Below are positions 35,473 through 47,055 of a stretch of 64,000 bases of DNA, in pieces. The DNA lies in contig NW_006763293.1 in NCBI RefSeq assembly GCF_000218685.1, forward strand, positions 1,485,968 to 1,549,967. Direction: 5' to 3'. Numbering within the stretch: position 1 is the first letter of the stretch; the number at the start of each line of letters is the position of its first letter. Below the pieces are notes generated by a model. It was not told the DNA's origin, did not search any database, and saw only the letters and a list, made by a program, of their open reading frames with translations. Source of the stretch: Serpula lacrymans var. lacrymans S7.9. Its lineage: Eukaryota; Basidiomycota; Agaricomycetes; Boletales; Serpulaceae. A program made the translations under genes and the position numbers.

Positions 35473-38400
35473 TTACTCCGAATCTATACTGTTCACTTGC
35501 TGTATATCAACTTCCGCAGAATCTGAGTCCGTATCTGCTCGAGGAGACAGCTGGAGGGTGGATGGATGATGCAAATGCCTTCTCTCGTCCAGTGATAAGT
35601 CTTCTTCTGAAGACGTGTCACTGCTCCAAGTTGGGTCCATGTCTAGACTGGGTTCCTTTACCGGAGCCTTGCCAGTTCTGTGCCTCGTAGAGAATGCTGA
35701 AGATAAGGTAGGGAAGGATTTAGGGCGAAGCTTCAAGTTGCTAAGGAAATTCGAGGGAGATGATAAGTGCAATCTTCTTGGTACTGTAATCGGCGATTGT
35801 GGTGGCGGCGGATCGGGAGTAGCGGGTCGTGCAGTTTTCGAAGAAGAACTTTCACCACTCATCGGTTCTTGATCAAGCAGCTCTGATGCCCATTTCCGGC
35901 GCAACATTGGGGATCGAAGAGGGTCGGTGGCATTAGTATAGCCACTTTCGTAAGGCGAAGACACTCCAGACTCTGGAGTGGCTATAGCAGTAGGTCGACC
36001 GCGTCTGAAATACCAGGCCGTCCCGCTGCTAGTGAACGCCGTCTCTGCATCGGTGTCCATAGATATAGGAGGCTCAGCATTCATCGTAGCTGAGGCCGAA
36101 ACCTGGGGTAACCTTGTACCCGTTATCGGCTCGGGCATATCGTCCGCTACATTAAGGTCCTGAGAGTCTACAGGCGTGGGTCTAATCTTAGTTTGCATTG
36201 CCTTGCGGACCGCTTTACGGCCTAGCAGTATCTGCTTTTCTATTCGATAGCGATTTTCGATCATATGCAGCTTGACAAGAAGTGTAAGCATGAATATCAA
36301 AGACGTCTGTCGGTCGTTTACCTTTGGCCATGTGACGAATTGACCAACTCGCATTAGCCTAGCGAGTTCGGTTGGATCAGGATCGCTCAGAATATGGATC
36401 CAATCCTAGATGAGATTCATGATAATGAAGGTTGTGAGCGACATTTCGACACAATACACAGAGTGGTACAAACCAGAATTCGTGTCCGAGGCCATATTCT
36501 AGTTGTCCAGCATGTAAGTCGTATGAAAAACAGAACGAGTACGATACATACGTGACAGCTCCATCAAAGCGCTGCAAAAATACACTAGACCAATCTTGGC
36601 CCAAAAGTTGTGGAAGAAGCTCTAGGTCACGGATAACCTTTGAAGCAAAGTATATCTAGCTGTCCCAGTATACGCGGGGAGATCCGTCGCACCTTAAAGT
36701 TTTTTGTTAACTCTAGTTTCAGCCACTGTTCGGCAGCCGACAATAAAAAGTTTCCTCTCCAACCTAACAGGAAAAGAAAAGAAGAATAAGAAGGAAATTA
36801 AAAGCGTGAGGCCGCGACTGATGGAACTCGCCCACCTTTGCCTTTTCTGTGCGCTACAGGCTTTCCAGCTGAGCCTCGGGGGGCAAAGAAGAATAAATGA
36901 ACGTGTGGGTTAACCTGCGACACAACAGGATGGGTTACTGCTCAGATCCGGTCAGCTGAAAGAGTCTAAACCTAAAGGACAATAAGACTCACCATTGAAG
37001 TAAAGGTTCAGAGCCTGTACTGGAATGTCAACCCTTCACGAACTGCATTCAGTAAATGTGCATAAAGTTGATTTCGGGATTTATCACCTAAGCGATCCAT
37101 CTTTGAATTTGCTACCCCAATTCCAAGGGACAATCCGACCATCTTTCAATTTCTGCATAAGTACCACTGGATTGAGGATACCAGGGACAGCAGCGGAAGC
37201 AAGCAAGGCAGTCCAGATGATAGTATCTGGTGCCGTCACATAATTAAGGAGCTTCGTCGGGCTGTTTTAGATAATAATTAGTCTTCAAGGTCTTGTCGAA
37301 AGAATGTTAGCAGCATGACGAGAAGGCAGCCATAGCGTGCTGTGTAATATGCCATAATGTGTCACGGATCCAAGTAGACTTACGAATGCCGGTCCGCAGG
37401 TATAACGGAGATATTTAGGATGCGTCCAGTCCTCATGTAGGCCTCCCGAAATGTCATCGAGCCCCGTGTAAAAAATGTGCACTATTGACAACAGTAATTC
37501 CGTCAATTCGGTACATCAACGCCACCTGACAGCAAACACGACAGACCTTGCGTGCCCATGATATGCTGTCAAACCTGGCCCCTGTCGTCCAGAAACGTTT
37601 GAACCATACGCTAAATGGCTCTTCACAAGCTGTTATTTTGTTGGCTAGTTCAGGGACCAACAGTGTTCTCAACTCCTGGTCTGTGCGAGTGCATACTAAA
37701 GCCGCGATGAGGCCACCTGCCGAAGTGCCAGTGATTACACGAGGCAAAAGATTCGCATCGAGGAAGGCTTTTGCGACGCCAAAATGATCTATTGGCAGGT
37801 ATTCAGCAGGGAATTATAGAACATATATGTAGAAGCCCTCACAATAACCAAAGGAGGCACCACCAGAAAGGCAAAGTGCAGTAGTTCCAAGATTGGTGTT
37901 TGCAGTCTTAAAAAATCGCTTCTTTTCCTCGTTGGATAATTCCTGGGAATTCCGAACGTATTCTAACGCCTTTTCTTGTTCATCGTAGTAAGCTATTGAC
38001 ATATCAATCAGCTAAGGCGATTATAGTAGTTGACCCATGGAACACTCACCCTCAATCAGGTCTTTCGTTCCTAGGAATGTCTAGAAGAGCTTTAGATACA
38101 TTCTAGCAGATAAATGTCTTTCCCTGAACTTACCTCGCTGTATAGCCTGCGAAATTGGAAAGTTTAGCTTCGACGTGAAATTTAAACTATGTATAAAATG
38201 CGATGACAATACCTTGACGATTCGACTGCGGCGAAATTAGTGCGGATACATGTTTCAAGCACACCAAGCACACCACGGGCATCGTCCTTTTGGCGAAGGA
38301 TCTTGAGGGATTGGCTGACCTGTGTCATCCGATTAAGGAACGCGAATGAAGAAATGGCAAGTCACTATTACCTTCCTGACCAATTTCCAGTCGTAGTATG

Positions 38401-39256
38401 GGTCATCGTCTACATTTTTCCATTCGTTAAAAGATAGATATTCATCCAATGTAAGTGCAGCCTCCTTCCACTCCTGTTACATGATCAGTTACTCTAACGC
38501 ACTCCGCGAGGACATTGTTGAACAAGAAATCACCCACCTCATATGTATGCGCGGCCCTCAATCGTTTACGAAGCAAACCTTTACGCCCGCGCCCTATTGG
38601 GAGGAGGGGGATTTTAGCCAACACAAAATTGCCCAGGGGCCTTTACTTACAAGCTGATAGCCACTCTTTGGTATTGACCATCTGCCGAATCATAACGTAC
38701 AAACCAAATTCACCAGCGATAATAATAAATATGAAGCACTCGTGTGGGTTTCAGCAGACTGACGGGTATAACTTGTAGCAAAGGACGCTTACCAGGATGG
38801 GCCAGCGAAGCAATAGGAAAAGCCAATCTTGCCTTCGGTCGTGTAGTTTATCCTTTTTCCGCCTCCTTAAGCACATCCGTCGATTAATAGACACGAATAG
38901 AAAAAGTCAACGAGCATTGCTACACACCTCTTAACTCTCAAGTTTACGGGCGCAAAATCTGACAATGCGGACACCTTCCTCACTCGAGGACTCGGAGGTA
39001 CCGGCGTGCTTGCTCGCGAAGTTGCTCGCGAGCTGGGCGATGCAGCCCCAAAATGATCTTGTCCGCTCAGATCATCCGCCTGTAGCGCACTGGCAAAAGC
39101 CTCTATGTGTCTATCGTAGCTCTCGTTAGTCTGCCGGTACTACTACTACAGCTGACATAGCGGCGATACTGACGACTCATCAACAAAATTCGTGGCAAAC
39201 TCTTCTATAGTGCGTTTTTCGCCCTGGTTGCGATGGCCAGAGCCTGCACCAGACAT
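35473..39256 (-). CDS. Patatin-type triacylglycerol lipase (Tgl3/4/5, SDP1-like)
   Basis: Lipid-droplet triacylglycerol lipase that releases fatty acids. Minus-strand exons, high to low: 39170-39256, 38928-39121, 38793-38865, 38651-38738, 38538-38593, 38372-38473, 38213-38319, 38134-38146, 38050-38080, 37843-37992, 37547-37788, 37384-37481, 37088-37261, 36993-37033, 36836-36937, 36693-36763, 36552-36637, 36474-36498, 36322-36405, 35473-36270; 2622 nt, 873 residues. A hydrophobic hairpin (FLLLRWPIL, FIFIIIAGEFGLYVMIRQ) precedes the DUF3336-type region. The patatin core has GGASFGYYHFGVAKAF, the nucleophile elbow GTSAGG (Ser near 323) and the Asp motif KDGSLRVDIP. The C-terminal 260 residues are disordered. 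It contains a 13-nt exon (38134-38146). Catalytic residues are intact. Confidence 0.9.
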
Positions 39257-40864
39257 GTTACACTGTAGAGAATATGATGGCTGCCCGTTGTAAGATAAAA
39301 TATAATGGAGGATTTACTCCAACCTTGGAACCGAAGACGTGTGCAAGTGATGGTATTGGTCACGTGGAACTGCCGGCAATTCTGCTCATCGGCAACTTGC
39401 CGTTCAACCGTCATCTGAACATACGCTTGAACTGCTACCGTCACCATCTAACATCTTCACCACCACGTTCGTGGCTTATAGGATGCTCTTTTCTATAGGA
39501 TCACTGCTACGCTAGTCTCTAGACATATAGATATTCAGAACTGCTACGAATAACGAGAAGACCGCCGGTGGCTTACTAGAACTCTGTTTCTATTTGCTTT
39601 CTTTGGAAACACGTATTAGCAATCGTGTATCAGGGTCTTTGCTAGTTTTCAGTACTCAGTACTGACGAGTCTGCATTTACTGCAATTTCTTCACTATCTG
39701 CTGCACGATATCGCTATCAAACGTTCATTGCTTGTTGTCGAGACTTGTCGTACATCTATCTCTGTCCATCTTGAGGCACGGTCCACTCGCTACAGCGGCC
39801 ACTTCAGATCTAGTTTTGATTTCAAACTACTCTTGAAACGTCCAATCTCTACCGATTTCCCCGTGCTTCTCTTTCCATATCTCTGAGATAGGTACCATCC
39901 ATTCGCACACTGGCAGTGAGCGGTCGTCGGTGGGATGATATACCCGTTCTTTCACTTCGAAATTCGATCTTCGGTGTATGCAGGGTGGCGAACTTACAAT
40001 CAATGATGCCATGCCCGGACGACATGTAAATATACTTTGCTCCCATGCCATCAAAGATTTTGAGATATACTTATCTGCCGATGAATGGTGTACATACATG
40101 GATCCAATTGTCACCGCGCTGGAAAAGCTACTATCTAATTTCAAAGCTAAGTCCAAGCTCCAGCCGTGTTCGGGTTGCTATTGACAATATTGACGTCGTG
40201 GTTGCTACCTCTGACTCCAACTCCAAAATAAAACGCAGGTGTTGTTCCCCATCCCAACCCTGTTTTCCCAACCACATGAGAAGTTTCCATGCTGTGAAAA
40301 GACGCAGTCACTACTCTTTGTGGTACGTTGTAAAGGACTCCGACTGCGGAATCATATAGTCATATACGTCACTGCATAGCGATATATCGATATCTTGCGA
40401 ACTGACGAAGCGGGTAAGTCTCATCACTGTCTCATCAGATATCTATGGAAAGAAGACTGAAGAACCTGGACTCAAGTATGGTATATCGGTTCCATCAGGT
40501 CGTATCGATCCTTTTCCGGGTGGAATAACACAGCATCATCTGCTAGGGGGAAGTCCGGACGGTACTCTCCGCCATAGCATGCCACAGCGCCCCATAGCCT
40601 TACAGCAATGCTTCGTAGATTGCGCTATGATAACGCTTCGGGTAGCTGTCACGGTACAGAGACTTTGAGTCCGACATCATATTCTTGCGGTTCGCCCTTT
40701 CATGTGATCACCCTCTTTTGGAGGTGTGATACCTTAGCAAAATCCATCATCTTCTATTTTGGGATAGCCAGGGCGGAAAGGTATATAAACCTCCCCGCAG
40801 CTCACCTTACTTTCCGCACCATCTACTTATCTAACCACTTATCTATCTCTATCTATCACATACA
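39257..40864. other. Long intergenic region, lipase / CipC-like gene A
   Basis: 1.6 kb with no gene I can support. Short ORFs exist on both strands (for example 39978-40184 plus) but none shows a family motif or a splice-consistent extension. The right part is the promoter of the CipC-like gene A. Its size is unusual for this compact window. Confidence 0.45.
40545..40864 (+). promoter_or_regulatory. Promoter of CipC-like gene A, TATA box
   Basis: TATATAAA at 40783-40790 lies 75 bp before the start codon at 40865. An AGGGG element, the core of fungal stress-response elements, occurs at 40545-40550. A strong TATA box fits an inducible gene. Factor binding is inferred. Confidence 0.5.
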
Positions 40865-41479
40865 ATGGGTTGGTTCAGCGACGACTCTGACCAGGCTACT
40901 TCTTACGACACTGTTTGTATCGTCGTCGTTGCTGCTTCACCCAAGTACTGACATATGTCTTTCTCGTCAGGTCGTGAACGCCCCCCACAAGGCTGAGCTG
41001 TCTCACGAGCTCCTTGCTGCTGCTGCATCTTACGAGGTAAGAACATTGTACGTTGTTTTATACGAGTACATGCTAATATAGACACTTCTTCAGGCTGCAA
41101 AAGCCTACGAGAACCACGTCGCCGCAAATGGCCAGCCTGACTCCCATGCCAAGGCTAAGGAGCTCCTGTATGCTGCTTCCTTCAAATTGCTGTAGTGCTT
41201 GCTCATCTCAGGCTTTTCAATCTAGTGCTGCCTTCTCTGGTGCCTTCGTTGACCGCATGGTCGAGACCAAGGGGGTAAGAAGATACTGCTAATAATCAAT
41301 AATCTAGTTGACTTAATGCATGGATGTTTGTATAGCTCGACTTCGTTGACCAACAACGGGCAAAGCACCAAGGTATGTATTCATATTATCGTAAAACGAT
41401 CATGGTTTTGACAAAATTTTCAACAGCTAAGGAGCAGGCTGAACAAGCTTTGGCTGACTCTCCCGACTTTGCCTACTGA
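40865..41479 (+). CDS. CipC-like protein, copy A (DUF3759)
   Basis: Small protein of the CipC (concanamycin-induced protein C) family, induced by stress, drugs or host contact in fungi; molecular role unknown. Exons: 40865-40912, 40971-41036, 41094-41167, 41226-41274, 41336-41372, 41427-41479; 327 nt, 108 residues. It begins MGWFSDDSDQA, the usual CipC start, followed by VNAPHKAELSHELLAAAASY, AAKAYENHVAANGQPDSHAK, GAFVDRMVETKG and LDFVDQQRAKHQ. It is a tandem paralogue of the gene at 42873-43516: the four internal exons have the same lengths (66, 74, 49 and 37 nt) and phases. The first donor (GTTTGT) is weak, but the frame supports it. Confidence 0.9.
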
Positions 41480-42872
41480 GCGCTGAGCGTTACTTGACGT
41501 TGTAGGCTAGATGTATAAGTTTGGAAGTACTGTATACCGAAGAAAAATGAATTGTAAATGATATAGCAACCTTTCAAGTTCTTGTTCGACTGAGGAGAAA
41601 CGATAACTCAATTAAGCGAGCATGATCGTAAAGGATCGGAAGCAGGTGGCAGCCTGGAAAAATCTCGACAGATAGACAAGGGTCGCCATGATACAACAAG
41701 TTCATATGCGCATCTTATCTAAATTTTGCATTGGAGGTATAGGTATCATGGCAACTATTTCCAGGTTTTAACAATTGGACTTGTCTAAAGACATCCGCCA
41801 GAAGAGTTTACGTGATTCCATATGAAGGAAGTAGTATTCACTGCTAAAAATAGCCTTAACCATATAGATAGTAGTGTGTTTTGATTTCTTTCAAGAGGAC
41901 AGGGTCAAGAGTTACAAGACTCAGTAAAGATTCAGCTAAGCATAAATCCTGAGGTGAGCTGTACCTAGATACCCCCAGATTCTTACGATGTTCTGTAAGA
42001 AGGACTGGTGAACCTAGAACTGGAGCAATATTAATGGCTATACTGTTCGGAGTGAATGGTGTCCTTGATCTTGATATGAAGTTCCTTGATTACTACTGTA
42101 TTTACTGTGACTGGCTGCACATGTAGACAATTTTTCGCAATGCCGAATGAGGCACGAGGAGTATTCTCAGACCCCCGTTGCAATCAATAACTCGTGATAA
42201 TGCAGGTATGCAACGTCAGGTGTCTAGACTAACAAGTGTAGGGTGTTGAGTTTATGGGGGCTCCACAGCCCTACTTTAGCGATGACAGTGAGCAATAGCA
42301 GTGACAAGTTGCAATTGGAACGAACGTGTGTTTCTGAACCGCCATCCAACAACATGTGAATATTTGCGTCAGCAATACAGACTTCGAATGCGCCGCTAAA
42401 TAGAATGCAGTACATGACACGAGATAAGATATATGAGAAGAAGAACTAAAAGATGGGAGAACGATGAGCGGTGAGCGCGCATAGGCTTAGGCTATGCTGG
42501 GATTCTGCAGTGCAGTCACGGCCACTGCCGTTTTGTGTGGGGTATTACCTGAAATAAATGAAATTCCCACGATAGCCAGTGCGATCGGAGGTGAATAACG
42601 TACGCGAGTCGTACGCGAGCTGATTCAGGGTCCCGTAGTCCCGTAAGCCCGAAAAGCCTTGAAACCCGTTCAGCTGTCCTTGTAGGTAGAGCCTTGTTCA
42701 ATCCAATCTTAGTAAGTGCCCAATGCGATGCCTCTCGTCGCAATAACCCGTTCTGGTCGCTCACGAGGATGGGCCTATATAAGCTACCTTAAAATGGCTG
42801 CTACCCATTCATTCCACGCTTTCATACCATCCATCCATCCACCATCTCTTTTATTCTTATTTCACTATCATC
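41480..42872. other. Intergenic region between the CipC-like copies
   Basis: 1.4 kb with no supported gene. The right end is the promoter of copy B. It has a TATATAAG box at 42776-42783 and a direct repeat of GTACGCGAG at 42600-42608 and 42611-42619. A minus ORF at 42516-42764 overlaps these elements and has no family signal. Confidence 0.45.
42600..42783 (+). promoter_or_regulatory. Promoter elements of CipC-like gene B
   Basis: Two GTACGCGAG copies, start to start 11 bp apart (about one helical turn), lie about 255 bp before the start codon. A TATATAAG box follows at 42776-42783, 90 bp before the ATG. The spacing suggests a dimeric factor site; this is inference. Confidence 0.4.
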
Positions 42873-43516
42873 ATGCACCACCACAACTCCGAGGCTGCTC
42901 AGGCTCACGACCAGGTTATTACTCTCATTATTCACCGTCTGATATGATGTTAATCTTGTCTGACTTCTCCCAGGTCGTCAACGCCCCCCACAAGTCTCAC
43001 CTCTCTCATGAACTGATCGCCGCTGCTGCTTCGTACGAGGTAACGCCTACCTCCTTCTGCTTCTGTCTACCGCCAGTGCTGATTTTGTTATCGCCTCTCA
43101 TCTAAGGCCGCAAAGGCTTACCAGAACCACGTAGCTAAGAACGGTCAGCCCCCTTCTCACGAGAAAGCCAAGGAGCTGCTGTACGTTGGCTTCGATCCTT
43201 CTCCACTGGTTTCACACTAACTCGTCTTCTTACGCAGCGCTGCTTTCGGTGGCGCCTTCATTGACCACATGGTTGAGACCAAGGGAGTAAGTACAAGTAA
43301 CCCATGTCATTTAACCGCCGTCACTTACATATCGTTTCCCGCATTAGCTTGACTTCATTGACAAGCAGAAAGCTAAGAGCGAAGGTAAGAGCTGACCAAG
43401 TTACACTCCATCAGACATGTTCTAACGCGTCAATCTATCACATAGCCAAGAAACACGCCGAACATGCATACGAGAACGCACCTACCGAATTCAGGGAGCA
43501 GTACTACGCTAACTAA
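42873..43516 (+). CDS. CipC-like protein, copy B (DUF3759)
   Basis: Second member of the CipC-like tandem pair. Exons: 42873-42914, 42974-43039, 43107-43180, 43238-43286, 43348-43384, 43446-43516; 339 nt, 112 residues. The core matches copy A closely (VVNAPHKSHLSHELIAAAAS, AAKAYQNHVAKNGQPPSHEK, GAFIDHMVETKG, LDFIDKQKAKSE). The ends differ: copy B starts MHHHNSEAAQAHDQ instead of MGWF and ends in a longer acidic/aromatic tail (ENAPTEFREQYYAN). The loss of the otherwise conserved MGWF start suggests divergence in localisation or partner binding. Its own TATA box argues it is expressed independently of copy A. Confidence 0.9.
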
Positions 43517-44158
43517 ATTATACCATAGCCAGACCGTACGATGATGGTTTACTGTATACTGTAACTTCGAGAGACGAAAGAAATTTACTGTATCATACAT
43601 CCACCAGGAATGATTGCTCTGAGACATCCATATCTAAGATTATCCCAGATCGCGATTATCTATTTCCTATCGCGGACGACATCATTTGCCTGGATGACGC
43701 CGATAGCATCTTAGATAACACAATCAAAATGATTGCCGGCGTCCGTAGTGGAACTAGTACTGCAACTAACTAACTTGTTGGCCCCAGCGGTTTGTAACTG
43801 ATACGGTCCTCTTCCTTCTAAACAATCACTACATAAGAGGATATTGATATTCAGCTATTGACGAGGAGTAAACCTTGGATGAAAATGTGTAAAACTGCGC
43901 AGACATTTGATTATCCGAGCCTTCGCGGCGCTTTCCTGAAGGATCTATCATGACACTCGAAAGAAATCGGCTGACCACCTTCTGTATCATCTGTAAAGGA
44001 ACGGGAATCTGATTCGAATCGAAATGGTGTAGTGAATAGTCAGATTCCCAGGGGCCCAAGGGGGGCTAGCCATAAATAAATCCAAAAAGTGCCATCAGGA
44101 TCAGGGTACCGTGCGACGCGATAGCAGGAACAAGATCGCCCAACGCCGAGACGTGTCC
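43517..44158. other. Convergent intergenic region, CipC-like B / ORC4
   Basis: About 640 bp between two stop codons on opposite strands. I see no gene, RNA or repeat in it; short ORFs on both strands lack conserved sequence. Confidence 0.45.
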
Positions 44159-45808
44159 CTACTGGGCCCTGCTGAACCATTTCTTCAGGCTTGTTTGGCC
44201 CATCTTCTCAACGGCTTTTTTAACATCATCCCTGTCTGCCACGCAACGATATCGTACGAACTCTTGCGCCACTGTTACGGACGGTGCGGCAACGCTTGCA
44301 AATACGCGCATAGCTAACAGATGTTCAAAACCCTGATGCAAGTGCAATCGTTATGCAAGGGAAAAGGCGCATTTAAAAAATACATACACTCTTGAGGACC
44401 TGACGTGTACAGCGCACCATACCGATGCTACCACCTTCGATCTGCACCGGAGCTGCTGCCGATGCTCGTACTTGGTCTTGAAATGACTCGTGGAGCATCT
44501 CGAAATTGAAGGTATCGTGGCCGGCTGTCTGTACATGTGTTGCAGCAATAAGGAGACAGATCGCAGGGTAAGGTAGCGCTGGATAACAAGCTTCAGGAGA
44601 GTACTCTGGAGAATTTGCTCAATCGCTTACCATGAAGTTGGGGAAATCGAACGTGACACTGCTGCATAATAATGGCATACTTCAGATGAGATGCCAGAGG
44701 AAATGGGGATTGTGGTTTGAGTGTGAGCACCACTCTTGTCTAGAACAACATTAAAAAAGCAAGCATGATATCAAACGATACTTGCCAGTAGGTAATTGAG
44801 CATTTTTGTATCCCTCGTAAGAGAAAATGCATCGTCAATCATTTCATTCACCGTTCGATCCTCCAGAAATTTGTCCATAGCGATAGGCCAAATTGCGGCC
44901 CATTCTTGATTGTCGCAATCAACAGGAGATACAAATAGTTCCTTTGTACTTTTCTTCCAGTTTTCTAAACCTTGAGGGGGCGCTGTACGTAGCATCCGTC
45001 CAGAGAATCGACTCTTGACCCGTTTCTCAAGCAAGTTAATGGTATCGATTCTAGTAGTGACACCCACTACAAGCATACCATTGTTACCTTGCCCCACTCG
45101 ACAGCTCTGAACAGTGTCTAAAAGACAGTACAAAAGAGATTGCCGGGGATGCAAGGCGAAAAGGTCGAAAGCATCGAGAATTATTATGGCAGGGCGAGAC
45201 AGTGTTGGGATCACGGATATGAGTGCAGGGAGATGTGATGTAGGTGGGAGCGATATGCTAGGAGTCGTATCTAGAAAAGGGTTTTCATCAAGCGACTCGT
45301 CCTGTTTGTCGAGTTGGGCGTCGGTATCTTGCAGAAATGATTTTCCGGTTTGAAGAGACAATTGTCGAGCAACTTCGCGTAAAGCAAGGCGATCGGTATG
45401 CTGTACCCACCCCGAAAGACGAATGACAATGGGTTCCTGTGATGCTGCAGATACAGCTTTCTCGATAAGCTAGGGGCAGAGCGTGAATGGAATTAACATA
45501 GGACGTGACACTAAACTCACAGATGTTTTACCACTGCCGCGTGGACCCAGAAGAAGACAGCTATTACCTTCACCCCGTGTAATTGTACCAGTCAGTAAGT
45601 CCTGTAGCTGAGTGTATGCTATCGCGTTGGTCGCAGGACCATCATCATCTTGCGGATCACAAGCAGGATGGTAGTTCCTCAAAGATGATAATAGTGCTCT
45701 TTTCTGTACATTCAGGCATGGATATAGATGTGCTGGTATGGAAGTGGGGATGCGAATTGAGGTATCAGGCGCATTTGCACGTTTCCTGGGTTTTGAAGGC
45801 GATGGCAT
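44159..45808 (-). CDS. ORC4: Origin recognition complex subunit 4
   Basis: AAA+ subunit of the origin recognition complex, needed for MCM loading. Minus-strand exons, high to low: 45521-45808, 44782-45469, 44631-44732, 44388-44578, 44159-44332; 1443 nt, 480 residues. Walker A is GPRGSGKTS at about residues 88-96. The Walker B segment reads IIILDAFDLFA, near residue 195, where many Orc4 proteins have DE after the hydrophobic strand; here the Glu is Ala. Sensor-1 and lid regions follow (VVGVTTRIDTINLLEKRVKS). The C-terminal winged-helix region has YPAICLLIAATHV and FNFEMLHESF, both typical of Orc4. The third-exon acceptor (44733) was chosen by frame. An upstream GTG-started extension of the frame was rejected in favour of the first ATG. 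Confidence 0.9.
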
Positions 45809-45931
45809 TTCAGTCTCTAAAAGTGAAAGATCGAATAGGCGCTCAAAAGACGCGACCGTCACGCGTCAGGTCACACTTTATCAAGTTCCCACCCTCGTGT
45901 CTTTAGGACGTTTTATCCACATCCTCCTTGT
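45809..45931. promoter_or_regulatory. Compact bidirectional promoter, ORC4 / MED20
   Basis: Only 123 bp separate the ORC4 and MED20 start codons, so both promoters and 5' leaders must overlap here or extend into the opposing genes. No TATA box is evident. Confidence 0.5.
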
Positions 45932-47036
45932 ATGGGTTTCACAGGGTATATGCGGATTATCTTTCTTAAAACGCCATCGATGGATTTTTAACTGTCTTTC
46001 TTCCAGACTTGCTCGATGGATCAATGCGCCAACGACTGGGCTTGAGCTAATAAACCAGAATATCATCCGAAATCACCACGTTCGTAGGCATCCACACTGC
46101 TAGTCCAAGTCAAAGTTTCGAGACGTCTTTGATTTTCGACACGCAGGGTCAATTCAAAGGAAGATGGAACCTCAGTGTGCGGTCGTATCGGTCGACGCTT
46201 GGCTCGATACCAGGTCTTCAAGTTCACTCGGAGCGGTCCATGTGCGCTCTTACGATGAATGAAAATGTTTTTGTTCTTCTCGAGGATCCCTCTGCACCCA
46301 CGCGCGCCGATATGCTTGCCAATGCTCAGCAAGCGGATTCTCAAGGAGGCGGCGCTGGGCAGGGCACGTCTGCTGTTCAGGGTCCACCGCATTATCGAAC
46401 GACATTCCTGACCATCAGACCGCCTGGGGCCCTAGAGCAACTGCTTGCACAAATACGTGCACGTTGGATTTCCGTGAGGCAGAGTGGATCAAATGCACCT
46501 CAAAGAAATCAGGGGATGGGACAGCAGCTGGTCATAGACGGATATGTGTTTTCTATCGGTACTGACTGGTTGGTGCGAGTGGGGAACGTGATCCTCGCAG
46601 GAGGCGTAGTCAAGGGCATGTTACTTGAGGTGAGTGTTGGGTTGATCTATGTTATAGGTTTACCAACCATATCTATACTTTATAGGCTGAATACCTCCCC
46701 CTCCCTGTTTTGCGCTCACAAACCGCTGATGGCACGTCTGAGTTACTGTCCAATCTTCTAACATCGGTACTCCCAAATATTCGTGATGCCAAAACAGTGG
46801 CAGTAACTATTAGTGACTCGCAGTGGGAAGAAGTTTTATGGGATCGCGAAGAAGAAGAAAGACAGGACCAAGAAAAACAGATGGAACAGCAAAGCGGAGA
46901 TAGTTCCGATGATATATATGTTTCAGGCGACCAAAATTTACCTACACAGAGACGAGGTGACTGGCTTGGAGTTGATAGGGATCGTAGGTCGGCTTTCTTG
47001 ATTATTGGTGCTTTAAAATCAGAAGGGATATTATAA
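45932..47036 (+). CDS. MED20: Mediator subunit 20 (Srb2)
   Basis: Head-module subunit of the Mediator complex, which couples activators to RNA polymerase II. Exons: 45932-45945, 46007-46079, 46123-46629, 46686-47036; 945 nt, 314 residues. The first exon is only 14 nt (MGFTG with its last codon split) and matches the fungal Med20 start when joined to LARWINAPTTGLELINQN. Further family segments are WNLSVRSYRS, FVLLEDPSAPTRADML, TIRPPGALEQLLAQIRARW and QQLVIDGYVFSIGTDWLVRV. The second intron is short (43 nt) and was placed by frame. The C-terminal part is acidic and disordered before a short conserved end. Divergent from ORC4. Confidence 0.87.
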
Positions 47037-47055
47037 TTTTGGATGCATTACAAGA

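Noticed and set aside
38793..38865. Apparent frameshift in the lipase transmembrane exon
   Set aside because: On re-reading the complement base by base the frame is continuous (QDWLFLLLRWPIL); the shift was a transcription slip.
39978..40184. 68-residue plus-strand ORF upstream of the CipC-like genes
   Set aside because: Composition is somewhat protein-like, but there is no recognisable family, no splice partner and no promoter; left as intergenic.
45809..45862. GTG-started upstream extension of ORC4
   Set aside because: Nuclear genes of this kind start at ATG, and the extension would run into the MED20 promoter without conserved sequence.
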